Shown here: piece by piece, positions 34,076 to 43,764 of the stretch
Numbering within the stretch: position 1 is the first letter of the stretch
How the letters are laid out: every line of letters starts with the position of its first letter
Assembly (NCBI GenBank): GCA_039545355.1
Contig: BCJJ01000025.1
Span: 182,510 to 246,509 of the forward strand
Source of the DNA: Trichosporon coremiiforme
Lineage: Eukaryota > Basidiomycota > Tremellomycetes > Trichosporonales > Trichosporonaceae
Direction: 5' to 3'
Length of the DNA: 64,000 nucleotides
Translations under genes and position numbers: made by a program
The notes under the pieces: generated by a model
Seen by the model: only the letters and a program-made list of their open reading frames with translations
Told to the model about the DNA's origin: nothing
The model's database searches: none

Positions 34076-35173
34076 GCCTTCCCTCCGTTGAATCCCTGAA
34101 CCCTGAAGGGTGGCTTGGTGGTCGAGTCGCCCTCTTGACTGCTCAGGGTCCGACTGGCTGACTTGTCTCTGCAGGTCTACGCTGGTCTGAGTGGTCTCTG
34201 CGGTCTCTGCCGTCGCCCTCTGCCTCGTCGCCTTGGCCCTTTGCCCTTTGCCCTTTGCCGTGGTCCCGACCCTTAGACATCTCCCCCGTAGGCCAAGAAC
34301 CATCTGGGTACCCATCGATCCCATCCTCATCCTCACCCTCCTCTTCAACTTGAACCGCCGTCCAGTGAGTCCTACCGCCATCGTCCTTATCTCCATCCTC
34401 TCTCTCTCTCTCTCTTGTGCTCTTTCTCTTTCTCGTCACTTCCACTTCCACTTCTCCCCCGACCTTCCTCGACCTCCCAGAACCACGACATCCCCGACCG
34501 CTTCCTCGCCGCTGCGTATAACTGTATAACTCGAGAGACTGCGGCCCTGCAATCCCCCCAATACCTTCACCCATTCCTCTTGCCGCCGGCATCACCTGCT
34601 CAACTTTGTCCACAACCGAGGCTCCCACCACTATCCCAGAGCCCATCTGTCCTCTCCTTGTGCACCGCGCAGTCTCCTCGCTACCCTCGGCACCATCGTC
34701 ACAAGGCTCGAATCCGCTTCGCATCCCATCGTCCGCCTGAAGCCTGAGCCTAACTGAGCCTGAGCCTGAGCCAGTTTAGACTCTGCAGCAGACTCTGGCT
34801 GGACACTTGCACACGGCGTTCATAAGCACTTGGCGTCTCCCCACCGCGCTACCGACACGACTCGTCTCCACACTTGGTTGCTTCCTCGCTACTCCTGTCC
34901 TTGCAACATTCACATCTCACATCTGCATCGAGCATCGTCCATCGACGAGTCCGTGCACCCTCGCCAGCGACAACGACTCGTCACCCCCTTCCTCCACTGT
35001 CCACACCCTCACCCTCACCCACGTCCCTTGTCCTCCGCACTGGTCCTAACCTCGCAGCGCCCCGGCGCCCCGCCTCCATACCGTCCACAGACGACTTTCT
35101 TCTGCTCCGGCGTGGCAAAGCCGGCCACGCCGTGTGCAACCCCCACATCGACCTCGAGTACCTCCGCCCGGAC
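34076..35173 (+). promoter_or_regulatory. 1.1-kb ATG-free leader of the Ser/Pro-rich gene
   Basis: The plus strand has no ATG in 1098 nt, while the complementary strand has about 25. The stretch is strongly pyrimidine-rich with a (CT)n run at about 34397-34415, and the next ATG (35174) opens the Ser/Pro-rich coding region. This is the pattern of a long scanned 5' UTR. Possible internal introns: a GTGAGT donor near 34365 and a CTAACCTCGCAG acceptor near 35046-35057. The last 90 nt before 35174 already have coding-like codon use in frame. Confidence 0.65.
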
Positions 35174-36619
35174 ATGACCGGCACTCTCAGCTCGGCGTCG
35201 AGCTCGACCTCGCGCCGCACGTCGTTCTCATCGACGGCCCCGCCGCCACTCCTGACCCCCGATGTCGAGTTCCCGAACCCGCCCCTCATGGCTGTTTTCG
35301 CTGGCGATGCCGACGAGCCCGCCGCTATCCCCCTCTCTTCCAACCCCGTCAAGCCCGCCTTCGACCCGGCCCCTTCGCCGTCCCCGCCGCGTAAGGCGCC
35401 CGTTGAGGCGCTCAACATTGCGGGCACGATCAAGGAAATCCAGGAGCAGAACTCCGCCAGCAGCTTTTCATCCTCTGGCAGCCGCCTCACTTCGACGCCG
35501 ACATCAGAGCTCGGCCGCTTCGACTACCCCTTCCCCGAGACGCCGGACGAGCCTACACCGGTAGCCCACCACCGCCCCAACACCATCACCTCCCGCTCCA
35601 GCACTACGCCCACCACTGCGCGCCCGGCCCGGCCAGCCGACAGCTTCTTCGCGCGCCCGCCCCGCCTTGGCCGACGCGGCTCGATAGCGTCGGGCCAGAT
35701 TTCGCGCCTGGCGTCTCGCCTCCCGGACCGAGTCGACGTTCATCGCGAGCGTCCGCGCTCGTCGTCTGGCTCCTCGACCAGCCCGCGGCCGCCAGTCGTC
35801 CCGATCCAGCACGAGAAGCGCCGCTGCGCCTCCTCGTCCTCGCTCTCAAACCTGAACCTGCTCGCGACGACGACGAACCCAGGCCCGTCCTCCGCTGTCG
35901 AGGTCTCGCGCCCGCCACTCCGCCCCAGCTCGCTGTCCTCGACGTCTGTCTCTTCGTACGAGATTGCGACGCCGTCGACTTTTTCGTCGGCGACGTCAAC
36001 CCTCTCGCGCACCGTCTACGTGCAGCCTGCGTCGTGGTCCCGCGCCCCGCTCTCGTTCCAGCACGCACCGATCCCGGCGCCGGTCCCGCCCTCGCTCCTC
36101 GCTCGCAGGGGTAGTCTCGCGGCGAACACGCTTCTGGCCCTGGGTTCGCCGCAGGGCGGCTGGTCAAACAGCCTCTACAAGACGGTCTATCACACGCCGG
36201 CTATGCGTCCGCGCAAGCTCAGCGGCGAGAAGAAGCGCACGGCTCAGTCGCCCCAGACCTCGGTCGACCTCGGCCGCCGCGCGCCCACGACGCCGCTCGG
36301 CACCAGCCCCGCGCAGTCGGCGCCGACGCCATCTCCGGCACACTCGAACTACTCCTCCTCGGACCGGGACACGAGCCCGCGCGCGCCGAGCCTCGTTCTC
36401 CCCTCCCCCGTCGTGCAGTATCCGGCCCTCTCCCCCTTCGTACCGGTGTACCCCGCCTCGCTGGCCCCGGCGGCCAAGGGTCCCGCCCCTCCGCCAACGA
36501 CGTCGAGCACGAGCCTGCCGCTCGAGACGATCCCGAGCAGCAACGGTGAGGAGCGCGCCGACGAGCTGAGCGAGCAGGCGCGAGCACGCACGAGGAGGCA
36601 ACCTCCCCAGCACATGTAG
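35174..36619 (+). CDS. Ser/Pro-rich disordered protein, function unknown
   Basis: A single frame of 481 aa from the first available ATG. Composition is Ser/Pro/Thr/Arg-rich throughout. The few more ordered-looking patches are EALNIAGTIKEIQEQNSASS and SNSLYKTVYHTPAMRPRKL. RRGS- and RRCASS-type sites would suit basophilic kinases. GC3 is very high and the frame is uninterrupted, supporting coding. The same frame is open and coding-like for about 90 nt upstream of the ATG, so an upstream spliced exon or non-ATG start cannot be excluded. I recognise no domain. Confidence 0.75.
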   Translation: MTGTLSSASSSTSRRTSFSSTAPPPLLTPDVEFPNPPLMAVFAGDADEPAAIPLSSNPVKPAFDPAPSPSPPRKAPVEALNIAGTIKEIQEQNSASSFSSSGSRLTSTPTSELGRFDYPFPETPDEPTPVAHHRPNTITSRSSTTPTTARPARPADSFFARPPRLGRRGSIASGQISRLASRLPDRVDVHRERPRSSSGSSTSPRPPVVPIQHEKRRCASSSSLSNLNLLATTTNPGPSSAVEVSRPPLRPSSLSSTSVSSYEIATPSTFSSATSTLSRTVYVQPASWSRAPLSFQHAPIPAPVPPSLLARRGSLAANTLLALGSPQGGWSNSLYKTVYHTPAMRPRKLSGEKKRTAQSPQTSVDLGRRAPTTPLGTSPAQSAPTPSPAHSNYSSSDRDTSPRAPSLVLPSPVVQYPALSPFVPVYPASLAPAAKGPAPPPTTSSTSLPLETIPSSNGEERADELSEQARARTRRQPPQHM

Positions 36620-37188
36620 CATCAAACACAAAACACGTCACGTCACCGTCACATATTTTGGGTCTTTTGGGTTCTCTCTGTTCATTCACTTCAGCACAGT
36701 TGGGTCTTTGGTAACTTATAGTCATAGTAATGCATGCATATGTTGTTATTGTCCTGGAGCCTCCATGGCTGGTTGGCAGTGTAGCGAGTCTGTAACGAGC
36801 CTGGCGAGCGGCTTGAGCGAACGTAGTGGTAGCGAGAGTGCGTAGTCTACCAGGCACGTTCCTAGAGACCGACCCAGACTGTACTACTAAGACTTGAAGC
36901 GGCAAAGACATATGCGACAGAGGGGGCTATGGACACCACGTAAGATCTGACCGGGGACAAACTCGCGGCACGGAGGGCATTCCGGGAGCGGAGAGCTGCA
37001 GCGCCAGCAATTCAGCAGTGCCGCGAAAGCGCGCAAAGGTCTGGTCTCTGATCTGGTCTCTGATCTGATCTGAGGTCTCTGATCTTGGTCTCTGATCTCT
37101 GGTCTGTGAGCGAACGTGTGTGTCAAGACGCAGATGATGGACCGCCACGCAAGGGGACGTGCGGCGCGTGACCACGTTGTCCGACCCA

Positions 37189-37236
37189 AGTGACCCAGTG
37201 ACCCAGTGACCTAGTGACCCAGTGACCCAGTGACTG
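37189..37236 (+). repeat. 8-nt tandem repeat AGTGACCC, six copies
   Basis: Six head-to-tail octamers, of which the third (AGTGACCT) and the last (AGTGACTG) vary. Non-coding context. Confidence 0.9.
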
Positions 37237-37375
37237 AATTCGGACACAGTCTGATAAAAGTTGCATACGAGTGGCGGATACGGCACGAATCAGTGCAGAC
37301 TGACCGACATGGCAGACTCAGCTGATGCGTGAAGACCTGCTGAGCATGCTGTGCTGAGCACGCTGAGAGTCAAAG

Positions 37376-37429
37376 GGTACAGGCGGTACAGGCGGTACAG
37401 GCGGTACAGGCGGTACAGGCGGAGGTGGA
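37376..37429 (+). repeat. 9-nt tandem repeat GGTACAGGC, six perfect copies
   Basis: Six identical nonamers, followed directly by a purine tract of GGAGGT/GGAGGC units up to about 37460. Non-coding context. Confidence 0.92.
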
Positions 37430-39115
37430 GGTGGAGGCGGAGGCGGGGGGGCCACCGCCAGATCTGCATGCTAGTGCTGCATGTGGCTGTGGACACGCAT
37501 CCACGTCCACGCATGCACTTACTTGTCTTTCAACTGGAGACAACAGATGAGGACAATGGGCTCCGCGGAGAGACGCCCACAGACGCTCGCACGAATGTGG
37601 CCCCGCATTCATGCCGTCGTATCGGTGGTCCCTTGGTGTCACCCCTTTTTCGTCCGCTACGATCCAAGTTGATGTCTGCTGCGGATCAGTGCCAAGGAGG
37701 TGTGCGTGGTGCACGGGGTGCACGAGGTGCACGAGGTGGGGGCAATGTCGTGCTCATGACTGAAACCTGAGGATGGGCCCACTGAGCTGATGTCCAATCG
37801 CTGTGGTCTGGATGAGGAGGCGGGGTGACTCTAGTCCCGCCTCTCGGCGGCTCGGCAAGACTGCACGGCTGCTGCATGCGGCAGAACTCGGCGCTGGACA
37901 ATTTCCTATCTCTGCAAAGAGTCGTGCCAAGCGCGCCGCCTGCGTGGCCCTACGCCGCCTGCGCCGCCTGCGCCGCCAAGCCAGATCGACAACCCTTTGC
38001 TGCCCATTCACTGATTCACTTGTTCATTGAGACGCCCATGTGTTTGTTTCCCCAGTTTCCCCAATGAGCCTTAGCCTGAAGTTTCCCCAGACCTTCGTTG
38101 ACCAGTCCCAGCATCCCAGCATACCCGCACCGACATCGCGGCGAGACGAGACCGTGATGGCCCAGACTCAAGCTCGACCGAGCGTCTTTCCCGCTTCCAT
38201 CTCACGAAGACGGTCAGCGGTACAGCAAGGCTCAACGGCCCAACGTGGTCGCCCGGTCGCGCGGTCGCGTGAGAAAAGCAGAAATAGAACCTCATTGGCG
38301 AACTAGACGAGGATGCGGAGGCATCGTGCGGTCATCTGACGGGTGAACCTCGGTCAGAGCCAAGTTCCAGTTGACGACTGATTGAGGGCAAGGCCAGCCA
38401 AGGAACTGATGGAAACTGAGGAATCCGCCATGCTTTTTGGCACACTTGGGCGGAGCGCGGCCGAGCGTACGGGTGCTGCTGGATGTCACCTTGGGCGCAA
38501 CTATGCGTCAAGCAGTGCCAAGGTGCGGAACTGCGTAGAGAGATAGGAGATGACAAGTGGAGGTGCATAGGGCAGGACCGGGAATATGGGGAGCAGACGG
38601 ATGGGGCAGAACATCGCGGGAGCCGAGGGCCGAGCATGTACGCAGCCAGCATCTGGGACGATCAGCTCGTTTCGCTTCCGCCTGCTTTCCAGACCGCCGG
38701 AGGCAGTTATCTGCAGACGTTTGCAGAGCAGAGCCTCCAGTCAGCAGACGTAAACATGACATTCCGGCCCCCTGCCTGGCCCTGCACGGTATGACTTGCC
38801 CACAGCCTGCAAACCTCGATCACCTGGGATGGCGGGTCTCCCAACCTTGCACTCAGCTTGCACGGATGGCCGGAGCTTTGGCATGTCGAGTACGACTCTC
38901 CGGCACGCAGCCGTATGCTTAGGGATGCAGAAAACAGAGGGATGGGCGGGAGCACTATGGTGAATTGACACTGACACTTAGTGGGGAGCAAAGCTTGACG
39001 CGGGAAGTGGGTGCATTCCCCGGACAAGTTGGTGGAGGCCCGCGGGTGAGGCGAGGGCGAGCGGGCACTGTGCAGTGTGCACATGACCCGACTCGCATAT
39101 CGCGCACAATGTGTT

Positions 39116-39233
39116 CAGATGACCAGCATCGACGCAGATGACCCAGTGACCTCCCTCCGGATTAGAATATGACCGAGTCATGGCAGATGACTTTGCGGCA
39201 TGCATCCAGATGACCGGGGCTGACTCAGATGAC
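39116..39233 (+). repeat. Cluster of five CAGATGAC octamers
   Basis: CAGATGAC occurs at 39116, 39135, 39184, 39207 and 39226, with irregular spacing of 19-49 nt. Irregular spacing suggests sites rather than a simple tandem repeat. Confidence 0.7.
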
Positions 39234-39973
39234 TTTCGATCGGTATAGTTCTGGACTGGGAGGCGCAACATCAAGCTGAGGCGAGCAGCCAGAGGCGTCG
39301 AGGGCGTACACCAAAGGTCAACTGATTACTTGCAGTCAAGTGGGCTCTGATTCCCAGAGATCACTCACGGGTCTGGAGAATGCACAGGATTGGGCCGGTC
39401 TAGAACAGGCAACGACCGAGAGGCCTTAATCCAGCTGACACTGTTCGGAGCCTGAGTTTGACATGTCCGCGGAATGCACTCGTTCCGTGTTTTAACTCGA
39501 GTTGAGTCGAGGTGACTCACGAACTTGACGAGGGCTCGGCGCAATCTGGATCTCGGGGTGGGTGCAGCTGACACACGACGAGTACCTGGCACTCGCAACA
39601 CGGCACTCCAGTACGGCATCGCAGAGCTTGTTACGTCTGGCACGAGAGCTTGCATAGAGCTTAGAGCTTACGAGGATGAGACGACTCGCCCGTCTCGACG
39701 TACGCAGACCTTGTCTTGGAACTGGGGGCTGGCCGGGCTGGACAATGCGAAGCTTTGCGTTTGCGCCGTGTCAACGATCGATCGGCGCGTACCTTTGTCT
39801 CCTCTGTGTCCGCAGCATGCTTGGCGGATGTTCCTGCAAGCTCCGGTCTCCATATCCGCAACCTCCATGTTCCGTGCAAGTTCAGCCGTGTCCGTGATCC
39901 GGGGAATTCTGGATACGGACTAGTCGCATCGGGACTTGCCTGCTGTGGTATCGCGGTTCGATCGCTGGATTGC

Positions 39974-40027
39974 TTGCTCGATTTGCTCGATTTGCTCGAT
40001 TTGCTCGATTTGCTCGAGTTGCTCGAA
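39974..40027 (+). repeat. 9-nt tandem repeat TTGCTCGAT, six copies
   Basis: Four identical units plus TTGCTCGAG and TTGCTCGAA at the 3' end. It lies about 340 nt upstream of the pirin ATG. Confidence 0.9.
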
Positions 40028-40362
40028 GTGGAAGTGAAGCGAGAGACTCTGGGTTTGTATGTTTGTGGGGTAGCTTGTGGGGAAGAGTTTGTAACCTGGC
40101 CAGGTTTGGTTACTTCGGCGACGGAGTGCACCCGATGTCCGGCCGGATTAGTTAAGCCTTCCCTCAGATGAGTGCGGAGCGACTTTTGTTTTCGACCAGA
40201 CCACGACCTGATGTCCTGATGTCACGACGCCGAGACTTTCGCTTACCATCATACACTCACTCTTGCTGACGGCCCAACAGCGAGCAACACACTCTTCACA
40301 ACCCACTACACCATTACAGACTCCTGAACCGAACGAACAACCGCGAGGACGAACAAGCGACA

Positions 40363-41525
40363 ATGGCAGACGACCTGGACGTGGACATGGCGATCGAGCC
40401 GCTGGCGCCGGCCTCGGCGCCGCCTTCCGAAGCTGGCGTGCCCTCCAGCTCTGAAACCAACGCCGCAGAGCACAAGTCACGCTCAGTCACCCGCGTCCAG
40501 CCAGGCTTCATGACGCCCGAGGGCGCGGGTGCGCGCGTCTCGCGCTCGATCGGCCTTCCCTCGCTCTGGAATCTGAGCCCATTCCTCATCCTCGACTACT
40601 GCGACATTGAACCCGGACAGGGGTTCCCCGACCACCCGCATCGGGGTATGGCCACGGTCACTATGGTTCTTGAGGGGTGAGTGTGCCCATACCGCTCTAT
40701 TTTCGAAGGGCGGGGTGCGCTCGCCCATGCTCGGCAGCTCGCTGAACGCTCACTGACGCTCGCAGCCAAGTCACACACGAAGACCACCTCGGGCACGCGG
40801 GAACGCTGGGCCAGGGCGACTTGCAGTGGATGATTGCCGGTCGCGGGCTCGTACACTCCGAAATGCCCGTCGGCTCTGCACGCGCACTGCAGTTGTGGAT
40901 CGACCTGCCCGCGCCGCGCAAGATGATGAAGCCCCGGTACGTCGATCGCAGATCCTCCCAAATTCCCTCCGTTCCCCTTCTTGACTCCTCTTCCGCCGGG
41001 GTCGCCGACGTCGGATCAGCAAGGGTGATTGCCGGCGAGGTTGGCGAGACCAAGGGCGCGGTCCGGGACACGGTTAACGAGATCCTGCTCCTGGACATCA
41101 TGCTGAATGGCGAGACATTCGTCGATGTGCCCCCGACATGGACTTGCTTCGTGTACGCCACCGAGGGGACGATCACGGTGGGAGGGCGGAAAGTCAAGCC
41201 GCAGGAATGTGCCGTGCTCTCGACCGCTGAGGGCGAGGCTGGCGTCCACCTCGAAGCGCGCGGGAAGGGAGCTAGAGTGCTCCTGGCAGCGTCTCCGCCC
41301 CTGCAGCAGGAACTCGTGATGCAGGGCCCGTTCGCGGTCACCTCGCGCGACGCAGCGGGCAAGGCGCTCGCCGACTTCCGCGACGGGCGTAACGGGTTCG
41401 AGAAAGCTCTGGGATGGCGGAGCAAGAGTGGTCAGGCTGTCTCTGCTGGCTCCAAGGGCGGGAAGGGAGGTAAAGGGAGGAAAGGGAGGAAGGGACGGCG
41501 AGGCGACGACAGCGACGACGGCTAA
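40363..41525 (+). CDS. Pirin-family metal-binding cupin protein
   Basis: Exons 40363-40676 and 40766-41525 flank an 89-nt intron (40677-40765); 357 aa. Pirins are bicupin proteins that bind iron; some act as quercetinase-like oxygenases or transcription cofactors. The metal ligands are present: His91 and His93 in FPDHPHRGMA, His135 and Glu137 in GLVHSEMP. Other family signatures are LQLWIDLPA and ARVIAGEVG. An acidic N-terminal extension of about 45 residues and a Gly/Lys/Arg tail (KGGKGRKGRKGRRG) make it longer than typical pirins of about 290 aa; the tail could serve as a nuclear signal (inference). It converges with the YSC84-type gene, 89 nt between stop codons. Confidence 0.93.
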
Positions 41526-41614
41526 GGCGGCGACCGGAGTGCATAGATGATCATAGATACATAGAGTCGTCGATGCGACACAAGATAGTGAGATGGGAAG
41601 CAGAGGTCCAGGGT

Positions 41615-43130
41615 CTACTCGTGGTAAGCGGGAGGAGGACCGGAGGGCGGGGGCGGAGCGCTCGAGTCAGTCGGCGGAGGACCGCTCGGGGCAACGAAGC
41701 GTGTCGACGGAGGACCGGAGGGTGGCGCAAACCCGCTCGGGGGAGCGAAGCCGCTCTCCGCCTGCTGCGGCTGGCCATACGCCGAATTCTGCCCGTATGC
41801 GGAGTTCTGTCCATACGCCCCATCACTCTTCTTGTCGCCATGGTTGAACGCGCCGGCATTGTAAGCCGCCGCAGCGCCCGCAAATCCGCCTGCCCCGCCT
41901 CCTCCGGCATGCTTCGACTCCGTCTGATAGTCCATGGTGCTCGGCTTGGAGAACTGCTCGCCCTGGCGAGGAGGGAGCGGCGGCGCACCGCCACCAACGG
42001 TGGCCGCCGTGTCGTTGGGACCGTACTGCGCGAATCCGGGCGCTTGAGCGTACCCTGTCTCAGCGGCTTGGAGGGCGAGGTTGAGGTCCCGGGCCGCAGG
42101 AGGAGAGGGCACCTTTCCCGAGAGCTGGGGTCAGCTTTGGTTCGGCTGCCAGTAGGCTGCGGAATGGGTCTGGTCAACGACTCAGGCGTCGCTATCTTTT
42201 CGGCTCGACACTACCTCGGTACTGGAGGCATTCGATGAGACACACAGCGCCGAGTGAACTCACAATATCGGCCGGCTTGATGCCGGGCTGGTGGTACATG
42301 GTCTCGTTCTCGTCCGCGCGCGAGATGAACGCGGTCCCAACGACCTCGATGCCGGCGTACACCCCCTTCGATCTCATGTACGAGTACACCTGCGCGTGCT
42401 TGTCGACCTTGCCGTCGTGGTCGCGCTCCTTCTTCCCGCCAAAGTTACCCTCGGCGCCCTGGCCCGCGCCCCTCGGTCCAGCGGCCACGGACACGTCGGC
42501 GCCGAGCGAGAAGCGGTGGCTGCCGAACTGGCGCAGGGCTTCCTCCGTCCGAATAATGAGGACGGCGTCGTACACGTCCAGCCCGATTTGGAGCTGGCGT
42601 TAGTTAACAGTCAGTAACGTCAACTCACTCCGGCAGTCATCGAGGTCGGCATGATGGCTGCGGGCGCGCTCCACGCTGTCTGTCAGCCAAAGCCAAGGGA
42701 GGAGAAGCTGGTGCTCGTTTCACAATTACTCACATCCGTCAGGCAGACGGGCGACGACGAGACCGCTGCCCCCCGCGCCGCCCCAGGGCGCGACGCCGGC
42801 GCGGACACAGGTGTACACTGCGATACCCTTCGCGTCGCGCACCACGCTGGGCGGGATCTTGGCGTACTTGTGCGCGTGGTGGCCTGCGTCCGCCGTCGGC
42901 GCCTCAACAGTGAACGAGCGCAGGATCTTGGCCGCCTTCTCCATCTCGGCGGGGAAGTCGCCCGACGTCGGCCAGAACGCCTCCAGTCCCCACTTCTGCC
43001 CGTAACTGTTCACAGCGCCGCCGAGCTTGTCGCTGAGCCCCATCGCGCGCTTCGTCCACTTCGACTCGTGTCCGTGCGGCGTGGCTGGGGCTGACGCCGC
43101 GTCGTCTTTCCGCCCAAGTCCGAAGCCCAT
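41615..43130 (-). CDS. YSC84: SYLF-domain (YSC84/LSB3-type) actin-patch/lipid-binding protein without SH3
   Basis: Four exons: 42734-43130, 42629-42675, 42264-42593 and 41615-42124; introns of 58, 35 and 139 nt; 427 aa. The SYLF (DUF500) domain spans roughly residues 45-265: KAAKILRSFTVE, PPSVVRDAKGIAVYTCVRAG, GGSGLVVARLPDGSWSAPAA, and RFSLGADVSVAAGP. In yeast Ysc84 this domain binds F-actin and phosphoinositides at endocytic patches. The usual C-terminal SH3 domain is absent; instead there is a Gly/Ala/Pro/Gln-rich tail with repeated NSAYGQ and PPSG units, which could be a ligand for SH3 proteins (inference). The second exon acceptor is the second AG of GACAGACAG, fixed by phase. Confidence 0.9.
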
Positions 43131-43764
43131 TGTCGCTGTTGTCGTTTCGAGAATGCAGGGAGTTGGAGAGAAAGATGGAGAGGGGGGTGGGAAGGGGGTG
43201 GGAAACTGCGTGCGGAGATCAATGATAGGAATTTGACAGCCTAGGCAAAAGTCCATGCTCTTTATCCATGACGCTGGACGGTCGCGGCACAGGTAGCGAC
43301 GCTGGGAGCACAAGATCTGACAATGACGTCGTCGATCGCAGCCGCCGGAATGTCATAGGGCGTCACGAAATGTTGGGCTCACTGCGCCGCCGCGCCGACG
43401 CTCTGCCCAGCGACGCCGCGCGTGCGCTCTTCTAGTCTTGGCGCCTCTGACGCGTCTCGCACTGCGCAGTACGCCGTTTTCTGGCCGCTCCAGGCCGTTA
43501 TTGATGATACCAGCAACGATCCGCCGCAGCGCCATCACATGTCGTCAACGGTCGTAGGGTGGAGGCGCGACGGAAAAGGCCGAGCGGCCGGCAACCATCC
43601 ACCCCTTAGCCGGCGGTTGATGCCGATGCCCTTTCTCTTTCGATGGGCACGACGCGCCTGAAACTTGCTTTCATCTCCACCTTCCCCACATCTTTCGCTC
43701 GTTGTGACAACACAGCGCGACGCCCACGACTGAACCGAACCGGTTCCGACACCCCCTAGACACC
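43131..43764. promoter_or_regulatory. Divergent promoter, YSC84-type / alpha-beta hydrolase
   Basis: A 634-nt head-to-head spacer. The right end (about 43660-43764) is C/T/CA-rich leader for the hydrolase. No gene is supported within it. Confidence 0.5.

Larger units (their letters stand above)
36620..40362. other. Gene-poor spacer with several short tandem repeats
   Basis: About 3.7 kb between two plus-strand genes. No supported gene. It contains three six-copy tandem repeats (37189-37236, 37376-37429, 39974-40027) and a cluster of CAGATGAC motifs (39116-39233). The final 100 nt before 40363 is the pirin leader, CA-rich. Confidence 0.5.
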
